A DNA stretch of 13,141 nt from DATKMG01 sp035541995 (GTDB taxonomy: Bacteria; Acidobacteriota; Terriglobia; Versatilivoradales; Versatilivoraceae), in assembly GCA_035541995.1 (NCBI GenBank), contig DATKMG010000537.1:1-13141 (forward strand). The letters run 5' to 3'. The position numbers and the translations under genes were made by a program. Below, in pieces: positions 1-6,486 of the stretch. The notes under the pieces were generated by a model. That model was not told where the DNA came from, searched no databases, and saw only the letters and a program-made list of their open reading frames with translations. Within the stretch, counting starts at the first letter, position 1, and each line of letters starts with the position of its first letter.

Positions 1-1
1 T

Positions 2-256
2 GTCGGGGTGACCTTTTCCAAGTATGAGCCCAGGTTTTACGGAAGCGTCTTCGGGATCATTTTTGCCGTCGGCATGTTGGGACCCATGATTGTGCCGAAA
101 ACGATCGGGAAACTAAGCCTGACTTATGGTGTCCAGAAGAGCATGGCCCTGTCGACCATTATTGCTGTCTTCTTGATCGTGCTTGTCTTCTTGATGGGAA
201 AATCCCGGCCGGGTCAACAGAAACCAGGAAACACAAGTCGCCCCTCGAATGCCTGA
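2..256 (+). CDS. MFS transporter, C-terminal end (partial)
   Basis: The reading frame is open from the first bases of the window, so this is the 3' end of a gene that starts outside it. The visible part is about 84 residues. It holds two hydrophobic stretches: one around FGIIFAVGMLGPMIVP and one around ALSTIIAVFLIVLVFLMG. The segment between them and the hydrophilic tail after GKSRPG fit the last two transmembrane helices and the cytoplasmic C-terminus of a major facilitator superfamily permease. The phrase GSVFGIIFAVGMLG resembles the helix-11 region of such transporters. The substrate cannot be told from this fragment. A GTG at position 8 is in frame but falls inside a conserved membrane segment, so it is not taken as the start. 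Confidence 0.7.
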   Translation, partial: VGVTFSKYEPRFYGSVFGIIFAVGMLGPMIVPKTIGKLSLTYGVQKSMALSTIIAVFLIVLVFLMGKSRPGQQKPGNTSRPSNA

Positions 257-318
257 GCTGGCGACGCTTCTTCGTGGTCGAAGGGGGCTGTTGAACACCC
301 TCTCATGAACGTGCCAAT

Positions 319-403
319 TTGGAGGGCCGAACTCCGTGAGGCCGTTGGTTCTTGCCTGCCTCTTCGGCCTCGCAGGTGACGGCGGTCACACACTCGACCC
401 TCC
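319..403. repeat. Dispersed palindromic repeat, copy 1
   Basis: The left arm at 319-344 (ttggagggccgaactccgtg followed by aggccg) is identical to positions 8265-8290. The right arm is the degenerate inverse: cggcctcg at 365-372, then an inserted stretch, then cgaccctcc at 395-403, followed by cattttcat as in the other copy. The inserted stretch at 375-391 (ggtgacggcggtcacac) is the exact reverse complement of 8100-8116, in the second repeat area of this window. These features suggest a mobile or amplified palindromic repeat family of the REP/MITE kind rather than a single terminator. No T-run follows the stem. Confidence 0.7.
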
Positions 404-468
404 GGCATTTTCATTGACCGTGGTAACCTGCAGAGGTCATGGGACCGTCCTTTGAATAGGCGAGATTT

Positions 469-581
469 GGTAGCCACGGTTACTGCGCTTTGGGGACGTC
501 GGTCCCCGCAGTAACCGTGGGCAGTTATCACCTTTTGAAAAGGCCACGATTGATTCGACAGGCGAATCAATCGTGGCTACC
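469..581. repeat. Double hairpin, BIME/REP-like
   Basis: There are two near-perfect hairpins side by side. In the first, 474-486 pairs with 508-520 (arm ccacggttactgc), with an inner stem ggggac/gtcccc (492-497 with 502-507) closing a GTCG loop. In the second, 543-557 pairs with 563-577 (arm gccacgattgattcg) with a 5-base loop. The outermost motifs ggtagccacg (469-478) and cgtggctacc (572-581) are also exact inverse copies, so the whole block is a palindrome of palindromes. This layout is typical of bacterial interspersed mosaic elements. No transposase is nearby. A role as transcription attenuator for the cupin gene is possible but unsupported. Confidence 0.75.
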
Positions 582-658
582 CATGCCATTTGCGTTTGTT
601 CTTGGGAGCCGGTAGAAGTTCAAGCAACACTTTTGAGCAATTCTCGAGAAAGGTATGT

Positions 659-1105
659 ATGTCGAAGACCCCTGCTTTATTGATCCGATTAGACTCAGTC
701 AAAAGAGATCCGGCCCTCGATCCGGAGGGACGGGGAGAACGAAAAATCCTGGTCACGGAACTATATCCTACGAGCGAGGTTGAATTGGCCAGTACGATCT
801 GGGGGCCCGGCGATGCCTCTGCCTCAATCCCTGTTCAGGTCATGGGGGACGTAGAGATGGCCGTCTTTACCCATCGCGCCGCACAGAGCTGCCACTACCA
901 TAAACACGGGACTGAAATCTACACGGTGGTGGAAGGACGCATGATCATCGAGGTAGAGGGTGCTGAATATTCCTTGAAAGCAGGGGACTCGATCGTGGTC
1001 AATCCCGGCGCGGTCCATCAGGTGCTTCCGCGGGAAGATGAATTTGTCTGTACAGTCGTGGCGGTTCATTGCGGGGGGCTAGCGGACAAGTATGAATGTG
1101 GGTAA
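659..1105 (+). CDS. Small cupin-domain protein
   Basis: A 148-residue single-domain cupin. Motif 1 is seen as H79-Y-H81 followed by E86 and G93, and motif 2 as G109-D110 through P116-G117 to H120. The four expected metal ligands (H79, H81, E86, H120) are therefore all present, and a bound divalent metal is likely. The start at 659 is preferred over the upstream TTG at 590 because gagaaagg lies five bases upstream and the 23 extra residues look non-coding. No signal peptide is seen, so it is probably cytoplasmic. Such stand-alone cupins may be dioxygenases, isomerases or sugar/acid-binding proteins; the substrate is not evident. The gene is convergent with the haemoglobin gene and follows a double hairpin. 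Confidence 0.85.
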   Translation: MSKTPALLIRLDSVKRDPALDPEGRGERKILVTELYPTSEVELASTIWGPGDASASIPVQVMGDVEMAVFTHRAAQSCHYHKHGTEIYTVVEGRMIIEVEGAEYSLKAGDSIVVNPGAVHQVLPREDEFVCTVVAVHCGGLADKYECG

Positions 1106-1273
1106 GGAAATACCGAAGAAAGAATGGTTCGGTCAGGTCGCAAATGGATTCATCTTCTTGTACTGAATTCTTGCGGAATTTTTTCCATCTCAGTTAACAG
1201 GCCCCTAGGGACGTGGGACCTTCCACCGAAGACTTCCGCTCAGATGTGCCTTACGCATGCCTGAAGGACAATT

Positions 1274-1307
1274 GGACATTAGGGGTTAGGAGGACACTAG
1301 GGGTCAG
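1274..1307. repeat. Short direct repeat
   Basis: ggacattaggggttag (1274-1289) and ggacactaggggtcag (1292-1307) match at 14 of 16 positions with 18-base periodicity. The sequence resembles spacer motifs I associate with REP-associated tyrosine transposase neighbourhoods, but no transposase is present, so that link is only a guess. Confidence 0.5.
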
Positions 1308-1373
1308 CCCTTAACTAAGACCTGATCGGGCTGGCACTTTCCGTTTTTTCCTCATAGCGATTTCGTCATTTCC

Positions 1374-1387
1374 GGCATTATAATGCC
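1374..1387. repeat. 14-base perfect palindrome
   Basis: ggcattataatgcc is perfectly self-complementary and contains TATAAT on both strands. It lies between two convergent genes, so it does not sit where a promoter is expected. It could be a protein-binding site or chance. Confidence 0.4.
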
Positions 1388-1477
1388 CCCACTTCAAGGG
1401 AATCATCCTTGAGCCCAAGAGCAAGCATGGAAGAGGCGGTCCAGGAAGCGGCGCGGCACACAGCTCTCGGCAGCGCT

Positions 1478-1870
1478 TCAGGACTTCTCGACGATATCGT
1501 CCTTGTACCCCTGAAAAATCGCCAAAAACTCTTCCTTTTCCCTGAGAGCGACACCGTATTTTTCCAACGCACCCGAGGCGTATTGGATGTTGGCCTGCCA
1601 CTCTGCGTCCGTGATGCCAAGGCCGGCGTGAGCGGTCTTCATGTCCCGGCCAATGTACACACACGGACCTCCAGCAAGCGAACACATTTGCTCGATCAGC
1701 AACTGGCGGCCCCGCTGTTGGGAGTCCAGGCTCCGCCCCCCACCGAACCGTACAAACCTGGGATCGCTCCGAAAGCGACTCAAAAACTCGTCGATGACGG
1801 CAGCGATTACGTCGTATCCTCCCAGACGTCGGTAGAGCGTCTCCTCCGGCTGACTATCGTGAGATTTCAT
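1478..1870 (-). CDS. Group 1 truncated haemoglobin
   Basis: A 130-residue protein, within the usual 115-140 residues of truncated 2-on-2 haemoglobins. The N-terminal LYRRLGGYDVIAAVIDEF is the typical A/B helix start. The segment GGPCVYIGRDMKTAHAGLGI carries the expected proximal heme ligand, His81, and the end (EEFLAIFQGYKDDIV) is the H helix. At the usual B9/B10 Phe-Tyr pair the sequence reads F29-L30, so the B10 tyrosine that stabilises bound oxygen in many group 1 members appears to be replaced. The ATG at 1870 is chosen because AGGAG lies six bases upstream; an extension to 1954 would overlap the previous gene. Likely roles are O2/NO handling or redox chemistry. It is probably last in an operon with the small protein (37-base gap) and the FAD oxidase. 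Confidence 0.9.
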   Translation of the reverse strand: MKSHDSQPEETLYRRLGGYDVIAAVIDEFLSRFRSDPRFVRFGGGRSLDSQQRGRQLLIEQMCSLAGGPCVYIGRDMKTAHAGLGITDAEWQANIQYASGALEKYGVALREKEEFLAIFQGYKDDIVEKS

Positions 1871-1907
1871 GCATTTCTCCTGATTCTTCCTCACCTGAGT
1901 GCCATCG

Positions 1908-2201
1908 CTATGGCTGCTTCGGTGAGACTTGATGATGGCGGAGGATAGCGTCAATCTCCTCCAACGTGAAGTAGTTTAGCCGCACGATCTTTGCCTGGGA
2001 CCGCAGAGCAGAAGGCAAAATAGAACGGGCCTCTTCCTTGCTTTCAACTTCCGCAATGATCCAGGCTTTGTGTTCACCGTCCAAGCACCCCCAGTCGGCA
2101 TGCGTCAGGAAATGAGAACCGGTCTTGAGAAAGATCTCCACGACCCGGGCACAGGCAATGCGCTCGGGATCATGCGGAACTTCAATTAGAAATCTCGCCA
2201 T
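1908..2201 (-). CDS. Small conserved protein of unknown function
   Basis: A 97-residue soluble protein beginning MARFLIEVPHDPERIACARV. It ends in a helical segment (FTLEEIDAILRHH). The pattern of a first strand (RFLIEV), a helix, a central strand (KAWIIAEVES), a second helix (KEEARSILPSAL) and a last strand (AKIVRLNYF) suggests a small ferredoxin-like alpha/beta fold, as in dimeric alpha-beta-barrel or YCII-type proteins. This fold call is inferred from the pattern only. One cysteine lies in each of CARVV and WGCLDG, and two histidines in SHFLTH. No catalytic motif is recognised. AGGGAGG lies nine bases before the ATG. It sits between the FAD oxidase (75-base gap) and the truncated haemoglobin (37-base gap) on the same strand, so the three are probably co-transcribed. 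Confidence 0.8.
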   Translation of the reverse strand: MARFLIEVPHDPERIACARVVEIFLKTGSHFLTHADWGCLDGEHKAWIIAEVESKEEARSILPSALRSQAKIVRLNYFTLEEIDAILRHHQVSPKQP

Positions 2202-2276
2202 CGGACGAAGCCTCCCTTACCCAAAAGATTTTTGCGGCGCGGTTCCCTCAAAGGTTCACTGCGTACCCCCCGAGTT

Positions 2277-3650
2277 CTACGCCGGGCGAATGTTCTGGTT
2301 AACGCGGAAGAAGTTTGTTGAGTCGTACTTCTTCTTGATCGCGGCCAGGCGGACGTAGTTGTCCCGAAACGATGCCTTCACGCGCTCCTGACCCTCTTCC
2401 ATCATGAAGTTCACGTAAGCGCCGCCTGCCGAGTAAGGGTGCAGTGCGTCGAAGTAATCCTTGCACCATTGTATAATCTTGTCCTTGTTCCCCGGGTCGG
2501 GATCGACACCCACAATCACCAATGCCCATGTGGCGTCGCGGTAACTGAACGCCGTATCAGTCTTGCCCACGCGGTGGGCAGCGCCGTTGATGGGATAGAT
2601 GTGCGTGGTGGAGTGCCCGGTGGGGAGCTTGGAAGCCTGCTCCAGGTGCTTCGCGATGGCCGCGTCGCTGAGCTCTTTCACGAAGTCAGCGCGCCAGTAC
2701 CACTGGAGTCCCGGGGGATAGAGCGGATCGAACAGGGTTTGCAGCGCGGGAAATGGCATGGGACCCACATGGTCAAGCACCGGTTTTCCGACTGTGCGCA
2801 TGGCCTTGGTGGCCTTATCCGTTTCCTCAGGCGAGGCCGTCGAGCACCAGATGATCGCACACATTTTCTTGCCGTGCAGGTCGGCCGGGAATAGCGGCAC
2901 GGGCGGCACGGTCAGGAACGCAATGAAACCCGACACATTTTCCGGCGCGTGAGTGATGAATTCCCGGTAGGCTTTCATCACCTCAGGCGTCTGCTCGATG
3001 GGCCAGAACGTGGGGCCCGCGTTCACCATCTTTACCGGATGAAGTCGGAATAGAAAGGACGTGACCACGCCGAAGTTACCGCCCCCGCCGCGAATCGCCC
3101 AGAAGAGGTCGGGATTTTCCTTTTCACTGGCGGTCACGAAGCTGCCATCGGCGAGCACCAAGTCCGCGCCGAGCAGATTGTCGATGGTGAGGCCGTAAGT
3201 ACGCGTCAGGTGGCCGATGCCACCGCCCAGCGTAAGGCCGGCGACTCCCGTGCTGCCAATCGTTCCGCTCGGAGTGGCCATGCCAAAAGCATGCGTCGCG
3301 TGGTCTACGTCTGCCCCTACGCAGCCCCCTTCCACGCCTACGGTGCGCGCAGAGGGATCCACACGAATCCCCTTCATCCGCGACAGGTCAATAACCAGAC
3401 CATCGTCGCAGATCCCGAGGCCGCCCCCGTTGTGGCCGCCCCCGCGTACCGCGGTCAGCATTTCGTTTTCGCGTCCAAATTGCACCGCGGCTATGACGTC
3501 GGCCACATCCACACAACGCGCGATGAGCTTCGGGCGTTTGTCGATCATTCCATTATAGACCTTGCGTGCCGAATCGTAAGCGGCGTCCGTTGGCTGAATG
3601 AGCTCACCGCGGAATGAGCTTCGCAACTGATCAATTGTTTGCTTTGGCAT
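2277..3650 (-). CDS. FAD-linked oxidase, berberine-bridge-enzyme type
   Basis: A 457-residue flavoprotein of the FAD-binding type 4 (PCMH) family with a C-terminal BBE domain. The FAD domain covers roughly residues 35-205 and includes RGGGHN (69-74), where His73 matches the histidine that forms the covalent 8-alpha FAD link. It also includes GVAGLTLGGGIGHL (135-148) and AIRGGGGNFGVV (185-196). The C-terminal segment YVNFMMEEGQERVKASF through NFFRVNQNI is the BBE motif. At the site where bicovalent members carry the second FAD-binding cysteine the sequence reads G-T-I131-G, so only single covalent attachment is expected. Such enzymes oxidise alcohols, sugars or secondary metabolites with O2, giving H2O2. 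No signal peptide is seen. gagagg lies five bases before the ATG, and a promoter is predicted at 3689-3718. Substrate unknown. Confidence 0.92.
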   Translation of the reverse strand: MPKQTIDQLRSSFRGELIQPTDAAYDSARKVYNGMIDKRPKLIARCVDVADVIAAVQFGRENEMLTAVRGGGHNGGGLGICDDGLVIDLSRMKGIRVDPSARTVGVEGGCVGADVDHATHAFGMATPSGTIGSTGVAGLTLGGGIGHLTRTYGLTIDNLLGADLVLADGSFVTASEKENPDLFWAIRGGGGNFGVVTSFLFRLHPVKMVNAGPTFWPIEQTPEVMKAYREFITHAPENVSGFIAFLTVPPVPLFPADLHGKKMCAIIWCSTASPEETDKATKAMRTVGKPVLDHVGPMPFPALQTLFDPLYPPGLQWYWRADFVKELSDAAIAKHLEQASKLPTGHSTTHIYPINGAAHRVGKTDTAFSYRDATWALVIVGVDPDPGNKDKIIQWCKDYFDALHPYSAGGAYVNFMMEEGQERVKASFRDNYVRLAAIKKKYDSTNFFRVNQNIRPA

Positions 3651-3688
3651 AGAGTCCTCTCCGTTTTTGATCTTTTCGTGGATTGCTT

Positions 3689-3718
3689 ATTATAGCCCTT
3701 TTCAAGAGCCAATTCCAA
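3689..3718 (-). promoter_or_regulatory. Predicted sigma70 promoter of the FAD oxidase operon
   Basis: Read on the minus strand, TTGGAA (3713-3718) and a perfect TATAAT (3689-3694) are separated by 18 bases. Transcription would begin near 3682, about 30 bases before the ATG at 3650. The motif lies just beside the IS21 remnant, so the insertion or its decay may have shaped this promoter. Confidence 0.45.
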
Positions 3719-3765
3719 CTCTCGTTCCCCCAACATTCCGCAGGGCGGCCACGACCAGATGCGTT

Positions 3766-3873
3766 CCGACCATCGCGCGCGGAATCCTTGACCAGCCGGT
3801 TCGCAACGCTTATTGCATAGAGCTGCGCGGCGAATCTATGCGTAAGCTCAAAGCCGCCAAACCGGAGCGCTGA
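3766..3873 (+). pseudogene. istB: IstB-type ATPase of IS21 family, C-terminal fragment
   Basis: The plus-strand frame ends with PTIARGILDQPVRNAY followed by CIELRGESMRK and a short basic tail before the TGA at 3871. This matches what I know of the C-terminus of IS21-family helper ATPases (pattern: PT-ADAILDRLVHNAY then I-LKGESMRK). Only about 35 codons are recognisable. The Walker motifs and everything upstream are missing, and upstream codons in the same frame show no further IstB pattern. The fragment therefore cannot be functional. IstB normally assists the IstA transposase in target selection; no istA is found in the window. Confidence 0.65.
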
Positions 3874-4110
3874 CGCGCTCTGGCGATTATGCAGTGATGG
3901 ACAGGGCAAGGGGGGCCACCTCCTTGCCCCCATCCCCCGCCGGGAAGCCGCTGCCTCCGGTTCGCTCCGGATCATTCCTCTTGACGAATCCGATCACTTG
4001 GCCGACCATCAGAGTGCCAGCGTCGCTTCGCTACGACAGCTGACCGAAATCCCTGCGGAACACTGACCGCTTCCCTTCGGAATCGGCGGTCACCCTCAGC
4101 GGAATCCCCA
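3766..4110 (+). mobile_element. IS21-family element remnant (right end)
   Basis: After the istB fragment comes about 235 bases of non-coding sequence, then repeated TGACCG words: tgaccg at 4041 and tgaccgc at 4064-4070 with its inverse gcggtca at 4086-4092. The last part, aatcggcggtcacc followed by cagcggaatcccca (to 4110), resembles IS21 right ends, which carry multiple terminal repeats of this kind. The element stops within two bases of the monooxygenase stop codon. The left end, istA and most of istB are absent, so it is a decayed, immobile scar. The exact borders are uncertain. Confidence 0.55.
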
Positions 4111-4111
4111 C

Positions 4112-4426
4112 TTAAGCTGCATTTCGAACCTCCTGCGAAAGCTTGGCTCCCAGAATCTCTGCTTTTTCTATGGAAGGCGGCACGGCCAAGAGATTTGGGG
4201 CTTGGGCCATGAGTGCTTTGGCAATGGGCCCTTTGAGGTGTGCTTGCCTTCCCGACTCATCGGGAAACGCATCGAATATGGCGAACGTGGATGGGGCCAG
4301 GCGCAGCGCGAACCACAGCGTAGTGGTCGTTTCCTGATTTGCCATTTGAAGACCTTGCATCAGGAAGGCGGCGACTTCTTCCTCCTTCCCTGGTTTCGCC
4401 TCAAGTCGTACAAATAGTGAAAGCAT
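4112..4426 (-). CDS. Putative quinol monooxygenase (ABM domain)
   Basis: A 104-residue protein of the antibiotic biosynthesis monooxygenase (YgiN-like, dimeric alpha-beta barrel) family. Typical traits are the opening strand LSLFVRLEAKPGKEEEVAAF, the central TTTLWFALRLAPSTFAIFDA, and FPDESGRQAHLKGPIAKAL followed by a C-terminal strand region. These cofactor-free enzymes oxidise quinols or aromatic compounds with O2; the actual substrate is unknown. The ATG at 4426 is preferred over a TTG two codons upstream because GAGGAGG (4434-4440) then sits seven bases away. The gene is divergent from an AraC-type regulator with about 180 bases between starts, so it is a likely target of that regulator. 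Its 3' end abuts the IS21 scar. Confidence 0.85.
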   Translation of the reverse strand: MLSLFVRLEAKPGKEEEVAAFLMQGLQMANQETTTTLWFALRLAPSTFAIFDAFPDESGRQAHLKGPIAKALMAQAPNLLAVPPSIEKAEILGAKLSQEVRNAA

Positions 4427-4529
4427 TTCCAATCCTCCTCGTTAATTGAGATAGTGAGCGGTGATGGCCGCCACAGGTGCCACTCTAGCAGGGCTCCCAC
4501 GCTCATGCTTATCCGTACGTCTGGCAAAC

Positions 4530-4559
4530 TTGACTTATTCGCGGTAGAATGCCGATTAT
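4530..4559 (+). promoter_or_regulatory. Possible sigma70 promoter of the AraC-type regulator
   Basis: TTGACT (4530-4535) and GATTAT (4554-4559) are spaced by 18 bases, about 50 bases upstream of the ATG at 4609. The -35 matches five of six consensus bases and the -10 four of six. It lies in the divergent intergenic region, where an operator for the regulator is also expected, but no clear operator repeat was found. Confidence 0.35.
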
Positions 4560-4608
4560 TTGTCCGGGAATCCCGAAACTTTAGCTAAGAGTCTGAGTCG
4601 GATATTCT

Positions 4609-5634
4609 ATGGACGCTCTTTCGGAAATCCTCCATTCCGTAAAGCTCGAAGGTGCAGTGTTTTACAATGCCGAGTTCACTGCGCCGTGGGGCTTCCGATC
4701 GCCGCCTTCGTCCGAAGTCGCGGCATTTCTTCGCAACGGGCCCAAACATGTCATCATCTATCACCTTCTGACTAAAGGACGGGCCCGGGGCGAAGTCGAG
4801 CACAGCACCCATTGTGTCGACTTGGGTCCTGGAGACATCGTGGTATTTCCGCACGGCGACGCACACATCATTTCCAACGGGTCCCCAACCTACATCGTCG
4901 ATAACGGCGAGCACTTGAAAGAAGTGTTCTCGCAGGGAATGGTGGTTGCCCGCAGGGGTGGAGGAGGCGAATCCACGTTATTTGTGTGCGGCTATATGGA
5001 ATGTGATCGGGAACTGTGCAAGAGCTTTCTGGGCGGACTGCCGCCGGTGTTCAAAGTGAATATCAGGAATGACCAGACTGGGCAATGGCTGGAAAACTCC
5101 ATTAAATTCTCAGCCGCGGAGGCAAGCGCAAATCGGGCGGGCAGCGATGCGGTATTGGCGAGGTTGTCCGAAGCGCTCTTTGTGGAAACGATGCGCCGTT
5201 ACATGGCAGAGTTGCCGCCGCAGCAGACTGGCTGGCTCGCAGGAGCGCGCGATCCGGGGGTGGGAGCGGCGTTGGCGTCTATGCATCGCTCTCCGGAATA
5301 CCCCTGGACGATTGCGAATCTCGCCCAGCATGTAGGTGTGTCGCGTTCAGTTCTGGCCGAGCGATTTCGGCATTACCTGGGCGAACCTCCGATGACGTAC
5401 CTTTCGCGATGGAGGCTGCAACTCGGTGCGCGCATGCTGACTTCGACCAGCTACAGCGTGGCGAGGATCTCGGGAGACGTGGGCTATGAATCCGAGCCAG
5501 CCTTCAATCGGGCATTCAAACGGGAGTTCGGGGCTCCTCCGGCGCGGTTCCGGGTACGGGCGAGATCGGCGCAAAGGGGGGTACAGGTGGGAAAGGGCCA
5601 AACAGACATGAACCCCTCATCGCCCGCCACATAA
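4609..5634 (+). CDS. AraC-family transcriptional regulator with cupin sensor domain
   Basis: A 341-residue regulator. Residues 1 to about 210 form a cupin-type ligand domain, with LGPGDIVVFPHGDAHIISN (72-90) as its conserved turn. The C-terminal 100 residues are an AraC/XylS DNA-binding domain with two helix-turn-helix units: TIANLAQHVGVSRSVLAERF (about 234-253) and SVARISGDVGYESEPAFNRA (about 283-302), followed by FKREFGAPPARFR. This architecture matches the AraC family with a Cupin_6 N-terminal domain. It probably senses a small molecule and controls the divergent monooxygenase gene, and possibly itself. The 20-residue tail after the second helix-turn-helix is hydrophilic. The ribosome binding site before the ATG is weak (gagtcgga). 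Confidence 0.93.
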   Translation: MDALSEILHSVKLEGAVFYNAEFTAPWGFRSPPSSEVAAFLRNGPKHVIIYHLLTKGRARGEVEHSTHCVDLGPGDIVVFPHGDAHIISNGSPTYIVDNGEHLKEVFSQGMVVARRGGGGESTLFVCGYMECDRELCKSFLGGLPPVFKVNIRNDQTGQWLENSIKFSAAEASANRAGSDAVLARLSEALFVETMRRYMAELPPQQTGWLAGARDPGVGAALASMHRSPEYPWTIANLAQHVGVSRSVLAERFRHYLGEPPMTYLSRWRLQLGARMLTSTSYSVARISGDVGYESEPAFNRAFKREFGAPPARFRVRARSAQRGVQVGKGQTDMNPSSPAT

Positions 5635-5777
5635 ATCGCGCCAGATGAATCAGGTCAGGCCGACTCCTAGCTTGCGACGCGATTCCGCTGGGGAGGATGA
5701 AATGGAGCTCTCGGCGCATGGGTCCGTGCCTACCCAAACATTCGTTGAACGTGTCCCAGAGACCGTCTGAGAATTGG

Positions 5778-6458
5778 TTACCTGTCACTTTCCGCTAATG
5801 CCCGTCTCTGAATTCCGCGAATGGCTGCTTTGGTGCGCCAGGTGGCAATGCCAAAGGGCTGGGATGGACTGACCTCTGACCGAATGGACAACCTACGATT
5901 TCGGTTTTCGAAATCAATGATCTTTTCCTGGTCAATCCAGGCTTCGATCTTCTGATCTGTAACTCTAAGCCGGATGGCATACCATTGGTCGTCCCGGAAT
6001 CTTTTCATCAAGCTGGTTTCGTTTTCCGAGGCGTCTTGGCCATCAATACTGGACAACCCCACTACGCTACCTCCCCATCCGCCAAGAATCAAACTGCAGG
6101 AAGATTTCTCGACCGGGAAAGTCAGGCCACAGAAAAAGTCATGCCCGGCGAGGCGCTTAGCCGAGAGCAGGATTTCGTAATTCACGCGAGGCAGATTTCC
6201 TGTCCAGGTGATCCCAGTCAAATCATTTCCGATCCCCAGGATTAACGTACCATTTTCGATGCTGACTTCTCCTTCTCCGCCGAAATTGGTCACCTTCCAA
6301 TTTTGGAGTGTTTTTCCATCAAACAGCTGTTCCCAGCGAGCACTGTCCGATGCTTCAGGGGAAAGGGCCTGAGAGCTGCCAATCCCGGTACTAAGAAGGC
6401 TCATTAATAAGACCAGGCTCTCGATCCGGATCCTGCTCCACAATACTTTTCCAGACAT
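5778..6458 (-). CDS. Exported DUF1080 (3-keto-disaccharide hydrolase domain) protein
   Basis: A 226-residue protein with an N-terminal signal peptide (hydrophobic core SLVLLMSLLSTGIG, likely cleavage near SSQA). It then has one DUF1080/3-keto-disaccharide hydrolase domain of concanavalin-like fold. Diagnostic features are WEQLFDGKTLQNWKV (42-56), the GHDFFCGLTFPV strand (105-116), GGWGGSVVGLSSIDGQDASEN (127-147, first and last glycine-rich parts typical) and IRLRVTDQKIEAWID (162-176). Members act on oxidised disaccharides or bind carbohydrate, usually in the periplasm or at the cell surface. This short single-domain form has no other catalytic module. It follows the NTR-domain gene after only 28 bases on the same strand, so the two are probably one operon. 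Confidence 0.85.
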   Translation of the reverse strand: MSGKVLWSRIRIESLVLLMSLLSTGIGSSQALSPEASDSARWEQLFDGKTLQNWKVTNFGGEGEVSIENGTLILGIGNDLTGITWTGNLPRVNYEILLSAKRLAGHDFFCGLTFPVEKSSCSLILGGWGGSVVGLSSIDGQDASENETSLMKRFRDDQWYAIRLRVTDQKIEAWIDQEKIIDFENRNRRLSIRSEVSPSQPFGIATWRTKAAIRGIQRRALAESDR

Positions 6459-6486
6459 GCTTGCAGCCCTTCAATAGGATACGAGT

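Larger units (their letters stand above)
257..658. other. Repeat-rich intergenic spacer
   Basis: This spacer of about 400 bases lies between the MFS gene and the cupin gene. It holds a long imperfect palindromic repeat (319-403) and a double hairpin (469-581), both listed separately. Open frames crossing it, such as one on the minus strand at 214-570, run through the palindromes and encode nothing recognisable. I see no convincing promoter. A ribosome binding site lies at the right edge, just before the cupin start. Confidence 0.6.
1106..1477. other. Intergenic spacer between convergent genes
   Basis: This spacer of 372 bases lies between the 3' ends of the cupin and haemoglobin genes. It contains a 16-base imperfect direct repeat (1274-1307), a 14-base perfect palindrome (1374-1387) and a weak 6-base-pair hairpin (1394-1399 with 1407-1412). 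None of these is followed by a T-run, so no intrinsic terminator is called. The open frames here are overlaps of the haemoglobin gene in other frames. Confidence 0.6.
3651..4111. other. Intergenic spacer holding an IS21 scar
   Basis: This spacer of 461 bases lies between the starts and ends of two minus-strand genes. It holds the predicted promoter of the FAD oxidase (3689-3718), a C-terminal istB fragment (3766-3873) and an IS21-type end (to about 4110). Between 3719 and 3765 nothing recognisable is seen. The minus-strand frame at 3631-3975 has no similarity I recognise and lies opposite the istB fragment. Confidence 0.6.

Noticed and set aside
214..570. 118-codon minus-strand open frame
   Set aside because: It crosses the repeat at 319-403 and the double hairpin; no family resemblance.
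469..581. Double hairpin as an intrinsic terminator of the MFS gene
   Set aside because: It lies more than 200 bases after the stop codon and no T-run follows on the plus strand; the double palindrome fits a BIME better.
1374..1387. TATAAT palindrome as a promoter
   Set aside because: Both flanking genes point toward it, so no gene would be served, and no good -35 box is present at 16-18 bases.
1409..1948. 179-codon plus-strand open frame
   Set aside because: It is the antisense of the truncated haemoglobin gene, which has clear family motifs and its own ribosome binding site.
3631..3975. 114-codon minus-strand open frame upstream of the FAD oxidase
   Set aside because: It is opposite the istB fragment and contains the predicted promoter of the oxidase; no known motif.
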